Shown: positions 31,189 through 43,047, counted from the first letter of the stretch. The stretch: DNA of 64,000 bases from Proteles cristata cristata (GCA_017311185.1 JAESUZ010005093.1:1-64000); one strand, 5' to 3'. The notes: generated from the letters alone by a model not told the origin. Program-made: numbers and translations.

Positions 31189-31618
31189 GGCACCTGGGTG
31201 GCTCAGTCAGTTAAACATCCAACTCTTGATTTTGACTCAGGTCATGATCTCATGGTTCGTGAGTCTGAGCCCTGTGTTTGAGCCCTGCGTTGGGCTCTGC
31301 ACTAACAGCTCAAAGCCTGGTTGGGATTCTCAGTCTCCCCCTCTCTCTCTGCCCCTCCCCTGTTCAAACATAAATAAAACAAGGATGCCTGGGTGGCTTA
31401 GTGGATTAAGTGTCCACCTCTTGGTTTCAGTTCAGGTTATGATCTCACAGTTGGTGAGTTCAAGCCCCATACTGGGCTCGGTGCTGGCAGCACAGAACCT
31501 GCTTGGGATTCTGTCTCCCTCTCTCTCTCTCTGCCATTTCCCTCATCCCTCTCTATCTCTTCCTTTCAAAAATAAGTAAATAAACATTTAAAAATAAATA
31601 AAACATTAAAAATGTTTT
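31189..31618 (+). mobile_element. CAN-SINE, tail split by another SINE
   Basis: 'gaggcacctgggtggctcag' head to the tail 'ataaataaaac' at 31382. The tail resumes at 31601 after the nested copy. Confidence 0.85.
31383..31600 (+). mobile_element. CAN-SINE nested in the preceding tail
   Basis: 'aaggatgcctgggtggctta' head to 'aaacatttaaaaataaataa'. The flanking ataaataaaac is duplicated. Confidence 0.85.
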
Positions 31619-31839
31619 TATTTGAACATATGCTTTCAATTCTCTTGGGCATATACCTAAGAGTAAAATTTCTGGGTTATATGGTTATTCTATGTTTAAC
31701 TTATTGAAGAACTGCCAAACTATTTTCCATCGTGGTTGCAGCATTTTGCATTTTACGTTCCTACCAGCAGTATATAAGGGTTCCAATTTCTCTGCATCCT
31801 CACCAACACTTTTTATTATAAACATCCTAGAGGTTGGTA

Positions 31840-32307
31840 CCAGAGTCCCCCCCTTGTCCGTGATTTTGTCGCCCATGGTTCCAGTTCCTTGAAGTCAGCA
31901 GTGTTTCAGAAGCAGATGCGCCTCCTTCTGACCTATCTTCAGAAGGTCAACAGCTGCCTAACAGTACATGGTAATGCCTACATCATTCACCTCACTTCAT
32001 CTTGTCACCTAGGCATTTTATCATCTCACGCTGCCAAACAAAGGGAAAGCATAACATTGTAAGGTATTTTGAGAGAAAGACACCACATTTACATGACTTT
32101 TATTAGTTTATTATTTTAATTCTATTTTGTTACTAGTTCTTGTTAATGTCTTACTGTATCTAATTTATAAATTAAATTTTATCATAGAGATGTGTGAATA
32201 GGAAAAAACACATAGTGTATATAGGACTTGGTACTATTCTGTGGTTTCAGGTATTCAGTAGGGGGTCTTGGAAGATCTCCTTCGGGGTAAGAGGAGACTT
32301 CTCTGTC
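31840..32307. mobile_element. Tigger-type non-autonomous DNA transposon in L1
   Basis: 468 bp between TA dinucleotides (31838-31839, 32308-32309). Inverted ends are ccagagtccccccttgtccg and (reverse complement) gacagagaagtctcctctta. L1 sequence continues on both sides ('ggttgg-TA-tctcactgtg'). Confidence 0.8.
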
Positions 32308-32765
32308 TATCTCACTGTGATTTTGATTTGCACTTCCCTAATGACTAATGGTGTTGAGAATCTTTACATGTACTTACTGGCCATTTGTCTGTGTTTGGAG
32401 AAATGTCTCTTTAAATCCGTTGCCCATTTTTCAGTCGGCTTATTTGTCTTTTTATTGTTGAGTTGCAGGAATTCTTTATAGTTTGACGACATGGCCCATA
32501 TTTGCAATTTGCAAAGATAGGATTTGCAGTTCTTTTCTTCCATTCTGTGGGTTGTGTTATCACTTTCTGGGGGTTATTCTTGAACGCAAAAATTGTTAGT
32601 TTTGTTAGAATCCAATTTGTCTATTTTTTTCCTTTGGTTGCTTATACGTTAGGCATCATATTTAAAAACCATTGGCTAATCCAATGTTACAAATATAATT
32701 TACACATATGTTTTATCTGTGAGATTTATAGTTTTGTCACTTACATTTATGGCTCTGATCCCTTT

Positions 32766-32885
32766 ATTTATTTTTTAAATTCTTATTTTTATTTATTTAA
32801 GTAAACTCTACCCCAAAGTGGGGCTCTAACTCACTGTTCCAAGATCAAGAGTTGGATGCTTTACGGACTCAAGCCAGCTGCCCCT
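32766..32885 (-). mobile_element. Older short CAN-SINE in L1
   Basis: 'taagtaaactctaccccaaa' ... 'ctcaagccagctgcccctga'. Confidence 0.8.
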
Positions 32886-33694
32886 GACTATGATACCTTT
32901 TGAGTTAAATTTTATTTATGGTGTGAGGAGGGGACTTCCGGCCTCCTTTTTGTGTAGATAACCAGTTTTAGCACCATGTTGAAAACACTATTCTTTCCCC
33001 CATTTAATTATGTGGCTACTATTGTTGAAGATTAATTGTCCATAAATGCTAAGGTTTATTTTTGGACTCTCAGTTCTATTTCATTGACCTGAATGTCATT
33101 TCTTGTATTAATACTGTACTGTCTTGATTATTGTAGTATTACAGCAAGTTTTTAAACAGAGATGTGTGAGTCCTCCGGCTTTGTAGTTCTTAAGATTTTT
33201 TTGGTTATTCTGATTCTCTTGAATTTCTATATGAATTTTAAGATCTGCTTGTCAATTTCTGCAAAGAGCCAGCTGGAATTTGAATATGGACCGTGTTGAA
33301 TCTGTTAATCAATATGGGAAGTATTGTCATTTAACAATTACGTTTTCTAGTTCAAGAACATGGGTGTATTTCCATTTAGTCAGATTTTTTTCAACAATGT
33401 TTCATAGTTTTTAGAATATGAATTTTACACTTATTTTGTTCAATTTATTCCTAAGTATTTTATTCTTTTGATGCTACTGTGAATGGAATTTTCTTAATTT
33501 CATTTTTGAATTGTGCATTGCTAATGTATAGAAATACAATTTAACTTTTGTGTATTGATCTTATCTGTTGTAAACTTAATGAAATTATTGATTCATTCTT
33601 ATAGTTTTTTTTTTAATTCATTCTCATAGTTTTTAGTAGATCTGCTATGTATAAGTTCATGTCATCGGCAAATAGATATTTTTACTTCTTCCTT

Positions 33695-33815
33695 TTCTTT
33701 TTCTTTTTTTAAGGTTTTCTTGTTAAGTAATCTCTACACCCAACACGGGGCCTGAACTCACAACTCCGAGATCAAGAGTTGCATGCTCTACTGACTGAAG
33801 CCATCCAGGCTCCCC
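33695..33815 (-). mobile_element. Older short CAN-SINE with 12-bp TSD in L1
   Basis: Flanked by tacttcttcctt (33683-33694, 33816-33827). Confidence 0.9.
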
Positions 33816-34239
33816 TACTTCTTCCTTGTTAATTGGATGTCTTTTATTTATTTTCCTTGCCTAATTGTCCTAATTAGAATCTCTAGTTCAATGTTGTATA
33901 GAAGTGGTGAGAACAGACATCTTTGTCTTAATCCTGATTTTAGATGGAAAGCATTCAGTCTTTTACCATTAGGTATTTTAACTGTGGGTCTTTGTGTATG
34001 TCCTTTATCAGGTTGAAGAAGTTCCCTTTTATTCCTAGTTTGCTGAAAGTTTTATGGTGAAGGAGGAGTATTCTATTGAAATCATGTGTCCTATTAAAAT
34101 ATTAAATGTTTGGGGAAAAAACATATTAAATGTTTGGTAAAAATTCACCAGCAAAGCCATCTGGCCTAAGGTTGTCTTTGTGGGAATTTTTAAAAATTGC
34201 TAATGCAATCATTTTCATTTGGCATAGGATTTTTTTATG

Positions 34240-34354
34240 TCTGGGGTGTCTGGCTGGCTCAGTCAGTAAAGTCTGTGAATTTTGATCTTGGGGTTGTAAG
34301 CTCAAGCTCCATGCTGGGTGTAGAACTTACTTTAAAAAAAAAAAGATTTTTAAA
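34240..34354 (+). mobile_element. Older short CAN-SINE in L1
   Basis: 'ctggggtgtctggctggctc' ... 'tgggtgtagaacttacttta' plus A tail. Confidence 0.85.
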
Positions 34355-34718
34355 TTTCTTCTTGAGCAATTTTGGTAGCTGTGTCTTTCTAGGAATTGGC
34401 TCATTTCATCTAAGATATCTAATTTCTTGACACAGAGTCATTCAGAATATTTCCTTTAAAAATTTTTCTATAAGGTCAATCAATAGAGACGCTTTCATTT
34501 TCATTTCTGAGTTTAGTAATTTCAATCTTCATTCTTGGTCAGTCTAGGTAAGGTTTATCAATTTTTTTTTATCTTTTCAAGGGACCAATTTTGGGTATTT
34601 TCTTTTTCTTTATAGTTTTTCATTATTTTTACTCTCATCCTTAATTTTTTCTTTATTCTGTTTGCTTTACACTTCATTTGCTCTTTTTCTCTAGTGTGTC
34701 GAGGTGATGATATGTCTT

Positions 34719-34911
34719 TTTTTTTTTTTTAACAGAAAGAGAGGCCACAAGTAAGTGAAGGGCAGAGAGAAAGGGAGGAAGAAAGAAAGATAAAAGCAAA
34801 GCTCACCCAAAATGGGGCTAATGTTCATTCCATGCAGGGCTCGAGCTCATGAACCGAACATGAGATCATGACCTGAGCTGGTTAGATGCTTACCCAACTG
34901 AGCCACCCAAA
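34719..34911 (-). mobile_element. CAN-SINE in L1
   Basis: Reverse SINE ending 'aactgagccacccaaagtgt'; 'atgtctt' repeated on both sides. Confidence 0.85.
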
Positions 34912-35102
34912 GTGTCATGTCTTCTCTTTTTATACAGATGTTTAGTGATAAATTTCCCTGTAAGCATTACTTTAGCTACATCCCATGTTTTTATCTCAAA
35001 ATATTTTCTTATTTCCTTTGTGATTTCTTCTTTATTGTTTAGCAATGTGTTGTTTATTTCCACATATTTGTGAATTTTTCATATTTATTTGCTATTCATT
35101 TC

Positions 35103-35314
35103 TTTTTTTTTTTAATGTTTTATTTATTTCTGAGAGAGAGAGAGTGAGCAACGGAGGGTCAGAGAGAGAGGGAGACACAGAATCTGAAACAGACTCCAGG
35201 CTCTGAGCTAGCTGTCAGCACAGAGTCCGACACGGGATTCGAACCCACAAACCATGAGATCATGACCTGAGCCAAAGTCGGACACTTAACTGACTGAACC
35301 ACCCAGGCGCCCCA
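35103..35314 (-). mobile_element. CAN-SINE with TSD in L1
   Basis: Flanked by tttgctattcattt (about 35087) and tttgctattgattt (35317). Confidence 0.9.
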
Positions 35315-35649
35315 TGTTTGCTATTGATTTTTAACTTCATCGTGTTGTTGAGTCATCTGTTTCTCCTTTTAATTGTGTCAGTTTTTGCTTCATGTATTTT
35401 GAGGGCTCTGTTTTCTGGTGCGTATATCTTCATAATTCTTATCTCAATTGACCCCTTTTATCATTATAAAATGTCTTTCTCTCCAATAATATTTTTGTCT
35501 TACTGTTTATTTTGTCTAACATTAGTATATCTACTGCAGCTGTCTTATGGGTGCTGTTTGCCTATCTTTTTGTATCCTTTTACTTTCAAATTATTTGTGA
35601 CTTTGAATCTGTAAGTGTGTCTCTTACACAGAACATATAGATGGATCAT

Positions 35650-35965
35650 GTTGGGTTTTTTTGTTTTAAATTCAAGTTAGTCAACATATAGTGTAGTATT
35701 CATTTTAGGAGTAGAGTTTAGTGATTCATCCCATACATATAATACCCCGAGCTCATCCCAATAAGCACCCTCCTTAATGCCCATCACCCATTTAGTCCAT
35801 CTCCCACCCCAAAACCCTGCCAGCAACCCTCAGTTTTTGTTCTCTGTATTTGAAAGTCTCTTATGGTTTGCCTCCCTCTGTTTTTATCTTATTTTTTCTT
35901 CCCTTCCCCTGTGTTTATCTGTTTTGTTTCTGTTTGTTTTTTTATTCAGTCTGACAAGATCTGCC
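35650..35965 (-). mobile_element. Carnivore L1 3'-UTR fragment nested in old L1
   Basis: 'attcaagttagtcaacatat agtgtagtat' ... 'accctccttaatgcccatca' ... 'ccagcaaccctcagtttttg' is antisense carnivore-specific L1 3' UTR. Confidence 0.75.
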
Positions 35966-35996
35966 ACTTGAATGAATTGTTTAGTAGATTCACATT

Positions 35997-36090
35997 TTTT
36001 TTAAGTAGACTTCATGTCCAACATGGGGCTTGAACTCAGGACCCTGAGATCGAGTCACATGCTCTTCTGACTGAGCCAGCCAGTTGCCCC
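35997..36090 (-). mobile_element. Older short CAN-SINE with 11-bp TSD
   Basis: Flanked by exact agattcacatt (35986-35996, 36091-36101). Confidence 0.9.
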
Positions 36091-36127
36091 AGATTCACAT
36101 TTAATGTTATTGATAGGAATGGATGTA

Positions 36128-36365
36128 CAGTTGACACTTGAACAACATGGAGGTAAGTTGTGCTGACCCCATGTGCAGTCAAAAATTCATGTATAACTTT
36201 TGACTCCCCCAAAACTTAACTCATAGTCTACTGTTGATGGGAAGCCTTACTGATAACATAAATGGATCATTAACGTATATTTTTCATGTTATATATATAT
36301 CATATAATGTATTTTTTACAATCTGTGTTGTTTTTACCAAATCTGTGTTGTTCAAGGATCAACTA
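36128..36365. mobile_element. Tigger-type MITE
   Basis: TA at 36126-36127, start cagttgacacttgaacaaca, end ttgttcaaggatcaacta with TA following. The inverted ends match each other over about 17 bp. Confidence 0.75.
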
Positions 36366-36712
36366 TATATCCTGCTATTTTACTTTCTTAGTTGTTGCTC
36401 TAGGACTTAAATATATGTCTGAATTTATCAGACTCTACTTCAGATTATACTATTTTAAGTCCCAGGAGATACAGAAATATCTGTATAGCTATATTCTCTC
36501 TTGCCCCTTTTAATTTCAGCATGGTTATACACATTACATCTATATACATTACACATACAACTTTGTTAAAATTATTACTTTCTACAATTTTAGGTGTCTT
36601 AAGCCTGAGAGAAGAAAGGAGAGGAAATATCTATATGGAGTTGTTATATTAGCCTTCTTATTTACCATTTCCAGTTCTTGTCATTAGTAGATTTTTCTGG
36701 GGTCTTAGTCTG

Positions 36713-36968
36713 TTCAGGCTGCTATAACAAAGTACCATAGACTCAGGGCTTATAAACAGAAATTTATTTCTCACGGTTCTAGAGGCTGGTTCATAATGTC
36801 CACCTTCTCACAGTGTGGAAGAGGCTAAGGAGCCCTCTGGGTTCTACTTTATAAGGGCATTAATCCCAATCATCACAAGTTCTACCCTCGTGGCTTACTC
36901 ACCTCCCTCACATTGGCATTTAGGTTTCAACATATGAATTTGGGGGAGACATAAACATCCCATTTATA
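36713..36968 (-). mobile_element. MaLR LTR (MLT1-like)
   Basis: 'cttagtctgttcaggctgct ataacaaagtacc' ... 'ttataagggcattaatccca' ... 'tttcaacatatgaatttggg' is reverse MLT1 order. Confidence 0.8.
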
Positions 36969-37035
36969 GCACTTGAATCAGTATTTCTCTATTTGCTCTA
37001 TTCCCTCAGACAATTTCCAGAGACTTTTCTTTCTT

Positions 37036-37246
37036 GTTTTTTCTCTAATTCTTTTAATGTTTATTTATTATTGAGATATGGAGACAGAGAGCATGAGCAT
37101 GGGAGGGGCAGAGAGAGGGAGACACAGAATCCAAAGCAGGCTCCAGGTTCTGAGCTGTCAGCACAGAGCCCAAGGGGAGCCTTGAGCTCACAAACCTGAG
37201 ATCACGACCTGAGCGGAAGTCAGACACTTGGCCAACTGAACCACCC
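37036..37246 (-). mobile_element. CAN-SINE
   Basis: Reverse SINE between agagacttttcttt (about 37019) and agagacttctctttt (about 37248). Confidence 0.9.
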
Positions 37247-37346
37247 TAGAGACTTCTCTTTTTAAAGAAAATTTTCGCCAACTAAGATTGGTCCACCTGG
37301 AAGAAGAGTTCCTTATATTATCGTTTAAGAATTCCCCAGTTATGCA

Positions 37347-37452
37347 TTTTTTTCCCTTTTAAGTAAGCTCTACATCCAGTGTGGGACTTGAATTCACCAC
37401 CCTTGAGGTCACTGGTTGCTGGATTTACTGACTGAGTCAACCAGGCACTTCT
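37347..37452 (-). mobile_element. Older short CAN-SINE
   Basis: 'taagtaagctctacatccag' ... 'gactgagtcaaccaggcact'. Confidence 0.8.
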
Positions 37453-37517
37453 GGTCTGTGCATATTTTAAACATGGATACCTAGTGGTAAATTGCTCTCT
37501 AGAAAAGTTACACCACC

Positions 37518-37722
37518 GGGGCACCTGGGTGGCTTAGTTGGTTCAGCTCGGGTCATGATCTCACAGTTTATGGGCTTGAACCCAACATCGGGCTCTGTGC
37601 TGACAGCTCAGATCTGGAGCCTGCTTTGGATTCTGTCTCCCTCTCTCTGTGCCATACCCCCTCCGCTCACACTCTGTCTCTCTCTCTCTCTCAAAAATAA
37701 TAAACATTTTTTAGAAAGGTGG
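37518..37722 (+). mobile_element. CAN-SINE, first of a tandem pair
   Basis: Starts right after agaaaagttacaccacc (37501-37517). A similar agaaaagctataccacc follows the second SINE (37957-37973), so the pair shares one outer TSD. Confidence 0.9.
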
Positions 37723-37956
37723 GGGGCACCTGGATGGCTCAGTTGATTAAGCATCTGACTTTGGCTCAGGTCGTGATGTCATAGCATGAGTTCTAGCCCA
37801 GCATTGGGCTCTATATTGACAGCTCGGAGCCAGGAGCCTGCTTCGGATTCTGTCATATTCTTCGCTCTCTCTGACCCTCCCCTGCTTCCTCTCTTTCTCT
37901 CTCTCTTTCTCTCTCTCTCGCTCTCAAAAATAAATATTTTAAAAAATTAAAAATAA
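37723..37956 (+). mobile_element. CAN-SINE, second of a tandem pair
   Basis: 'gggggcacctggatggctca' head with an expanded CT tract. It probably inserted in the tail of the first copy. Confidence 0.9.
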
Positions 37957-38049
37957 AGAAAAGCTATACCACCTTGCATTTCGAATAGCAGGTTGTCAGA
38001 ATGCTTATTCCCCAAACTTTTGCCAACACTAGATGTTATTAATGTTTTT

Positions 38050-38260
38050 GGGGCGCCTGGGTGGCTTAGTCGGTTAAGCGTCCGACTTTCGCTTGGGTCA
38101 TGATCTCGCGGTTCGTGGGTTCGAGCCCCGCGTCGGGCTCTGTGCTGACTGCCAGCTCAGAGCCTGGAGCCTGTTTCAGTCTGTGACTCCCTCTCTCTCT
38201 GATCTTCCCCTGCTCACGCTGTCTCTCTCTCCTAGAAATAAATAAAACATTTAAAAAAAA
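38050..38260 (+). mobile_element. Young CAN-SINE with 9-bp TSD
   Basis: Near-consensus copy flanked by exact aatgttttt (38041-38049, 38261-38269). Young-subfamily marks: 'gacttt cgctt', 'gctgactgccagctc', 'cctagaaataaataaaacat'. Confidence 0.95.
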
Positions 38261-38269
38261 AATGTTTTT

Positions 38270-38694
38270 AATCTGTACTGATCTGGTAAGCAAAATGCCC
38301 ATCTTATTTTTATGTTCAAACTTCAGACAGTCTGAGGTGATTTCCAGAAGAGGCATACCGCTTCTTTCCACTGCTGAATTATTTATAGCTGCCATCCCAT
38401 CATGATTGTCAGGAAAGTGAAATCTTAAGTAGATGGAAGCTTCCAAAAATGAAGCAAAACGGCCTGCCTTCATGTCTTTGGGAGGAAAACCAAACAGATT
38501 GCCTAGGGAAACCTTGATACCAGTGATTGTCTTCTTGCAAAAGATCCATTTTCTTTACAAAAAAAAAAAAAAGTTATATGTTGCTCTATCATATATTTAA
38601 AACTTATTGCTAAGTACTAATCATTAGTTTTATAACATTAAAAGATTCCTAGGGACCATTTTATCGGTTAAAATACCCCAAATTAAGATATTGG
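38270..38694. other. Non-coding, unassigned
   Basis: No gene recognised. Confidence 0.35.
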
Positions 38695-38698
38695 CTCT

Positions 38699-38803
38699 AG
38701 GGGTACCTGGCTAGCACCTGGTTCAGTTGGTAGAGCATGTGACTCTTGATCTTGGGGTTGTGAGTTCAAGCCCCACGTGGGGCATGGAGCCTACTTGATA
38801 AGA
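38699..38803 (+). mobile_element. Older short CAN-SINE
   Basis: 'ggggtacctggctagcacct' with a small duplication (cctggctagcacctggtt) in the head. Confidence 0.85.
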
Positions 38804-40260
38804 GATAGTGGCTCTGGTATGTTTTTGTTGACCTGCTCCAAATTAAACTGTCTAAGCTGGTATAAATATCAGAAACCCAAATCCAAAAATAATTAAGAAA
38901 ATTGAACTAATTGGTGAAAAATTATTTAGTGAAAAAAATCTCTTTAATAACATAAATTCAGGCTTTTGAAGGAATATGGGTGCTATTTTCATATTGAAAA
39001 GTAAGAAAATATAAAGTTGCTTTTAGCACTGAAAAACCTTGGTAAATTTTCGTAATTCATTATCTATTAAAAAAGTTAAGCCTGGGTAAATTAGTGTGCT
39101 GGATAGCATTTCTTATTATACTGTGTTTCTTGTTTGTCTCCCCAATGTAGATCTTCGCTAGCTAACCTCACCTGGTCTGCCAGAAGAGGCGTGAAGAAAA
39201 GATACCCACCCACGCCATAGAGTGACTGCTTAGAAGTTCCTGTATGAAAAGGAATCATTTGAAAGTACCTCCGATGGTTTATTAGTTTTACAGGATTCTC
39301 TTTTTCCTGGTTTCTCTTTAGAGAGGAAAATAACATAAATTCAAAAGCAATTCCAGTCTGAAGCACAATTATTTGCTTGTATAACAAAATCTCTCATCTT
39401 TTTCTGCATATTACTATTCTTAGATGAGTTAAAAAGAAATGTACTTTTTAATGTCTTAGAACTCTCTAATATTAAAAAGTACAAGAATTAAAATTTTTCT
39501 TTCATATTCTTATAATTTTCCAAAAGTATTAAAATATTTATATGTTTGAGTGATTTTTTTCAAAAATGTTAAATCTGAAATCAAATGCACTGATCATTTG
39601 TCTTTACAGAATAGGGATAAATCAATTGTTTCATCGATTATTTATATAGAGAGACTAAGAAAGAAGCTACCGACTGCTACCAATTTTATTTTATAGTCTT
39701 TAAAGTTTATGAAAGTATTTGAAATTTTAAATACTATCCATAAAGTGGTAAAGAAAGTTTGAAATACTAACTGAAATGATCATTTCTGAATCTATTTCTC
39801 ATTATGTAATTATAAAAACCCAATGTTTGATTTTCTTGGAAGTTCTGTTAACTCTTCCCAAGTTGTTAAATACACTCTTAATTTGTATTCATTGAAAAGA
39901 TCGCTCAATGTCATAAGTTTTTATTTTACCATAAATTATTCCAGGTATGAAATTTATAAATTCTTTTCTTGATTAGAAATTTTGCTTTGTAAACATTATA
40001 GAGTAGGAGAAGCCATAAGCCATTAACCCTTATTTTGTTAAAATAAAAGGTTGGCATTGGTATACTATAAAGAATTTGAGATAGAAATTCTGAAATCATG
40101 GAGTTTGTCTCACTTTCACAGTTTCTTAATGGTGTCTTTTGGGATGAAACATATTTCTAGAAAGCAGTGTAATTAACTTTAAACACAAAAGATGTTTTAT
40201 GAAATGTGTTACCTCATTTAGATTGGATATTTTGGGGGATTCTTTTTTAAAAAAATTCTT
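38804..40260. other. Non-coding AT-rich, unassigned
   Basis: About 1.45 kb with no SINE, gene or named repeat that I can identify. Confidence 0.4.
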
Positions 40261-40261
40261 T

Positions 40262-40480
40262 GGGGGCTCCTGGGTGTCTCAGTCAGTTAAGTGTCCAACT
40301 TCAGCTCAGGTCACAATCTTGCAGTCCCTGAATTCGAGCCCTTCGTCGGGCTCTGTGTAGACAGCTCAGAGCATAAATCCTGTGTTCGATTCTGTGTCTC
40401 CCTCTCTCTCTGCCCCTCTGCTGCTCGCACTCTGTTTCTCTTTCTCTTAAAAAAAAAAAAAGTATTAAAAAATTTTTAAT
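40262..40480 (+). mobile_element. CAN-SINE
   Basis: 'gggggctcctgggtgtctca' head, poly-A tail. Confidence 0.9.
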
Positions 40481-40513
40481 AAGTAAAAAAAATTAAGAAA
40501 AAGTTTATTAATT

Positions 40514-40738
40514 GGGGATGCCTGGGTGGCTTAGTCAGTTAAGCGTCCGACTTTCGCTTAGGTCATGATCTTGCATTCTTGGGTTCAGCCCCGCATCGGG
40601 CTCTGTGCTGACAGCCAGCTCAGAGCCTGGAGCCTGTTTCAGTCTGTGACTCCCTCTCTCTCTGACCCTCCCCTGCTCACGCTGTCTCTCTCTCTCTCCT
40701 AGAAATAAATAAAACATTAAAAAAATAAATAAATAAAT
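40514..40738 (+). mobile_element. Young CAN-SINE
   Basis: Young-subfamily marks 'gactttcgctta', 'cctagaaataaataaaacat', then (aaat)n. Confidence 0.95.
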
Positions 40739-41400
40739 ACTGTGAGATACAAAATTGGAGACCTTTCCTATCGCAGATCATGGCATAAAAATTATTTATG
40801 ACCAGAAATCCCATCAGTATGGCCCTGAATCCTGAAAGGTTGGCCATGCTTTGTAGCGAACAGCATAATCCAACCAGCCTGGGCCAGCCAACCTGCTATA
40901 TGCTAACTAAAGGGTTGATTGTTATGCATTAGATCCTTCTTCAGAGCTCATTGCTTTTAAGAATTATTATTTCACATCCCACAAGACTAGGTCAGAGGCA
41001 ATCTGGCCTTCACCCTTAGTCCTCCTGTGTAAGAACTGAAGCTCTTCCTAGTTTATCAGCGATCTAGTTTCTCAGGCAAGGAATATTCCTCTTGCCTGTT
41101 ACTCTCTGAGATGCTGTGTAGTCTGCTAGCTGCTCCATCTTGTTTTAGCAAATCTCTCACTCTCTTCTCCCTACCCTTCATGCATATATGTAAAGGCCTC
41201 AAAGGCACATGACAAGCTTTTAATATGTAGGATGAAACACATTTCTGTAAGGTTATATGTGTGGGTGCACACACGTGTGCCTGTGTGCTTCTGCATGCAG
41301 AGAGGAAAAGGAGTGATCGTGAAGGTCTGTTTTGGAATGAGGCTCCCAGGAATTCAAATCCAAGCACTTCTTTGAGTAACCTTTGGCAGATTATCTTTAC
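40739..41400. other. Non-coding, unassigned
   Basis: No gene recognised. It includes a short TG-rich stretch (41257-41285). Confidence 0.35.
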
Positions 41401-41401
41401 A

Positions 41402-41433
41402 TGTGATCTTAGCCAAAAGGCCAAGAAGCAATC
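41402..41433 (-). pseudogene. U2 snRNA 5'-end fragment
   Basis: The minus strand reads gattgcttcttggccttttg then gctaagatca. This matches the first ~30 nt of U2 snRNA with one or two changes (RNA family 5' end AUCGCUUCUCGGCCUUUUGG). The match fades afterwards, typical of truncated U2 retrocopies. Confidence 0.7.
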
Positions 41434-42829
41434 GGCAGGTTATTCTTTTGTGCTTGTTTCTCACCTAGTAAACAACAAATGGGGATGGGGAAGTAACTAT
41501 GTAGAGAGCAAGATGGAGTCACTCATGTCAGGCAGGGGCCTGTGTGTCAAGCAATGACGAGCAGTTAAGGGTTCTGCAACTTCCAGATAACGCTAAGCCT
41601 AACACCAGCTGACGACACCCCAGAACTGATAAGGAGAAGCAGAGGAGGCCTGCAGAGGTTCAAGGCTGATTAAATCCCTTAAAAAGGGAGGATTTTTGCA
41701 ACAAACTGTCAGACTCTTCAGACAGTGACCCCTCTATGTCTGACCACTCGAAAAAAGGCAGCTGTCGCCAAAGGCTCTGCCCCACTGGTTTCTGAACAGA
41801 ACGGAGCTCCTTCACTGCTGGAACATAATGAGCGTTAGGTGCCGTGAGCTGACCGGACCAGACCCACACACTGAGTGTCTACAGACTGACTTCCGTTTGG
41901 TTCATTAACTTCCTACCCTCTGTGTTCTCTTGTTCGTTGCGTGATGTGTCTTATGTTCCGCTCTGTGTGCCGGGTAAGAAGCCAAGCTAATCATGTAGTG
42001 AAATGTCACTGAGTTTGAGATCCTGAACCTGCTTTATAATTAATGTTACCCTTGCTCTGTGGCTGAAGAATGCTGACACTGTGGAATGTAGCAACTTGGG
42101 TGTGCACCTTCATAGCATGCTCACGACCTAGCACCACTTAACCTCTTGGAGTACAGAGTTTGTAGTTCAAGCACTAGTGCTTGACATGGCAAATGTAGTG
42201 TTAAAACACATGCACGCTATCTATAAATTCACCTGAAAATGCCTATTTCTGTTTCCCTGCAAGCAGAAGTGAGATTCAGAAGGAACAGGTGTAAATATTC
42301 CCTTTTGTTTTGTATCAGTTGTAAAGCTTCTTAAAAACAAATAATAAAATAAAATCTGTAAGTTTCTTCCATTTGAAAATAATTGTTTTAAAGAGAACAG
42401 CCAAGCCCCTTTATATAACTATGTTTAGAATAGTTTGAAATATTCCGCTTAAACATAACAGGAAGAATTTTATTTTACTTTAGGCTTTTTTTTCCCTCTC
42501 TTGAAAATAGTTAAAGCAAGCAGAATAATTTCCAAGTTTCCTTGAAAGTGGAGAAGAAAAGTTGAGAGGGAATGAACCCAAACTTTGTTGAATTAGGTAC
42601 GAGGCACACATACTCTCTGTGTCTCTGGCTAAGAAAGCTGAAGTAGTAGTGATCACTCCAGCAGTCTGCCTCCAAGAGGAGGCACAAGTCTACACACCAG
42701 AAAATCTGATCCATTTTTCTGTTACAGGTCAGGAAATTATTCTTTATTCCATATTTTATTATAAAATATATGACTTTAATAATGTAATACTCCTCGTATA
42801 TCCTAGTACCTTTGGGAAAGCACTTGGGT
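41434..42829. other. Unassigned; possible decayed LTR at about 41490-42000
   Basis: 41490-42000 is less AT-rich than its flanks, with 'gagcaagatggagtcactca tgtcagg' and a T/G-rich end. This suggests an old retroviral LTR, but no ends or TATA/polyA pair are secure. Confidence 0.25.
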
Positions 42830-42935
42830 TTATATTCCAACTGTGTCCGTTTCCTAGCTGTGTGATTTTAGTTTATTCTTATTCTCTAAGTTAGTTTCCT
42901 CATCTAAAAATGGGCAAAATATGGGTTATAGGTTA
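42830..42935 (+). repeat. MIR fragment
   Basis: 'cctagctgtgtgattttagt' ... 'gtttcctcatctaaaaatgg' is MIR core to 3' end. Confidence 0.6.
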
Positions 42936-43047
42936 ACTACTTTGCAAAAGGCTGAGCGAGCCCCTTCTTTCCTCCCTGCCTCCTTCTCTCCTTTCCTTTT
43001 TGACAAGTGTACTTTTTAAATTAAACAGAGAACATAAGTAATAATTT

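Larger units (their letters stand above)
30666..36700 (-). mobile_element. Ancient L1 (L1M-type), antisense, heavily interrupted
   Basis: Long antisense L1 from the 3' end into ORF2. Marker strings on the + strand include 'taccacatttt'-like 30905, 'tctcttgggcatatacctaa' (31643), 'gaactgccaaactattttcc' (31711), 'tctgtgggttgtgttatcac' (32545), 'gtcaatttctgcaaagagcc' (33252), 'agtggtgagaacagacatct' (33904) and 'atctggcctaaggttgtctt' (34160). The RT part carries an internal deletion near 34080-34120. No ORF2 frame survives. SINEs, two Tigger-type elements and a carnivore L1 piece lie inside. The stretch after 36370 is a weaker assignment. Confidence 0.85.

Noticed and set aside
32194..32804. Hydrophobic open frames resembling membrane proteins
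   Set aside because: Antisense translation of T-rich L1 ORF2; no conserved family.
38050..38120. tRNA gene
   Set aside because: The tRNA-like head of CAN-SINEs has box A/B-like motifs, but every copy is part of a SINE with CT tract and A tail.
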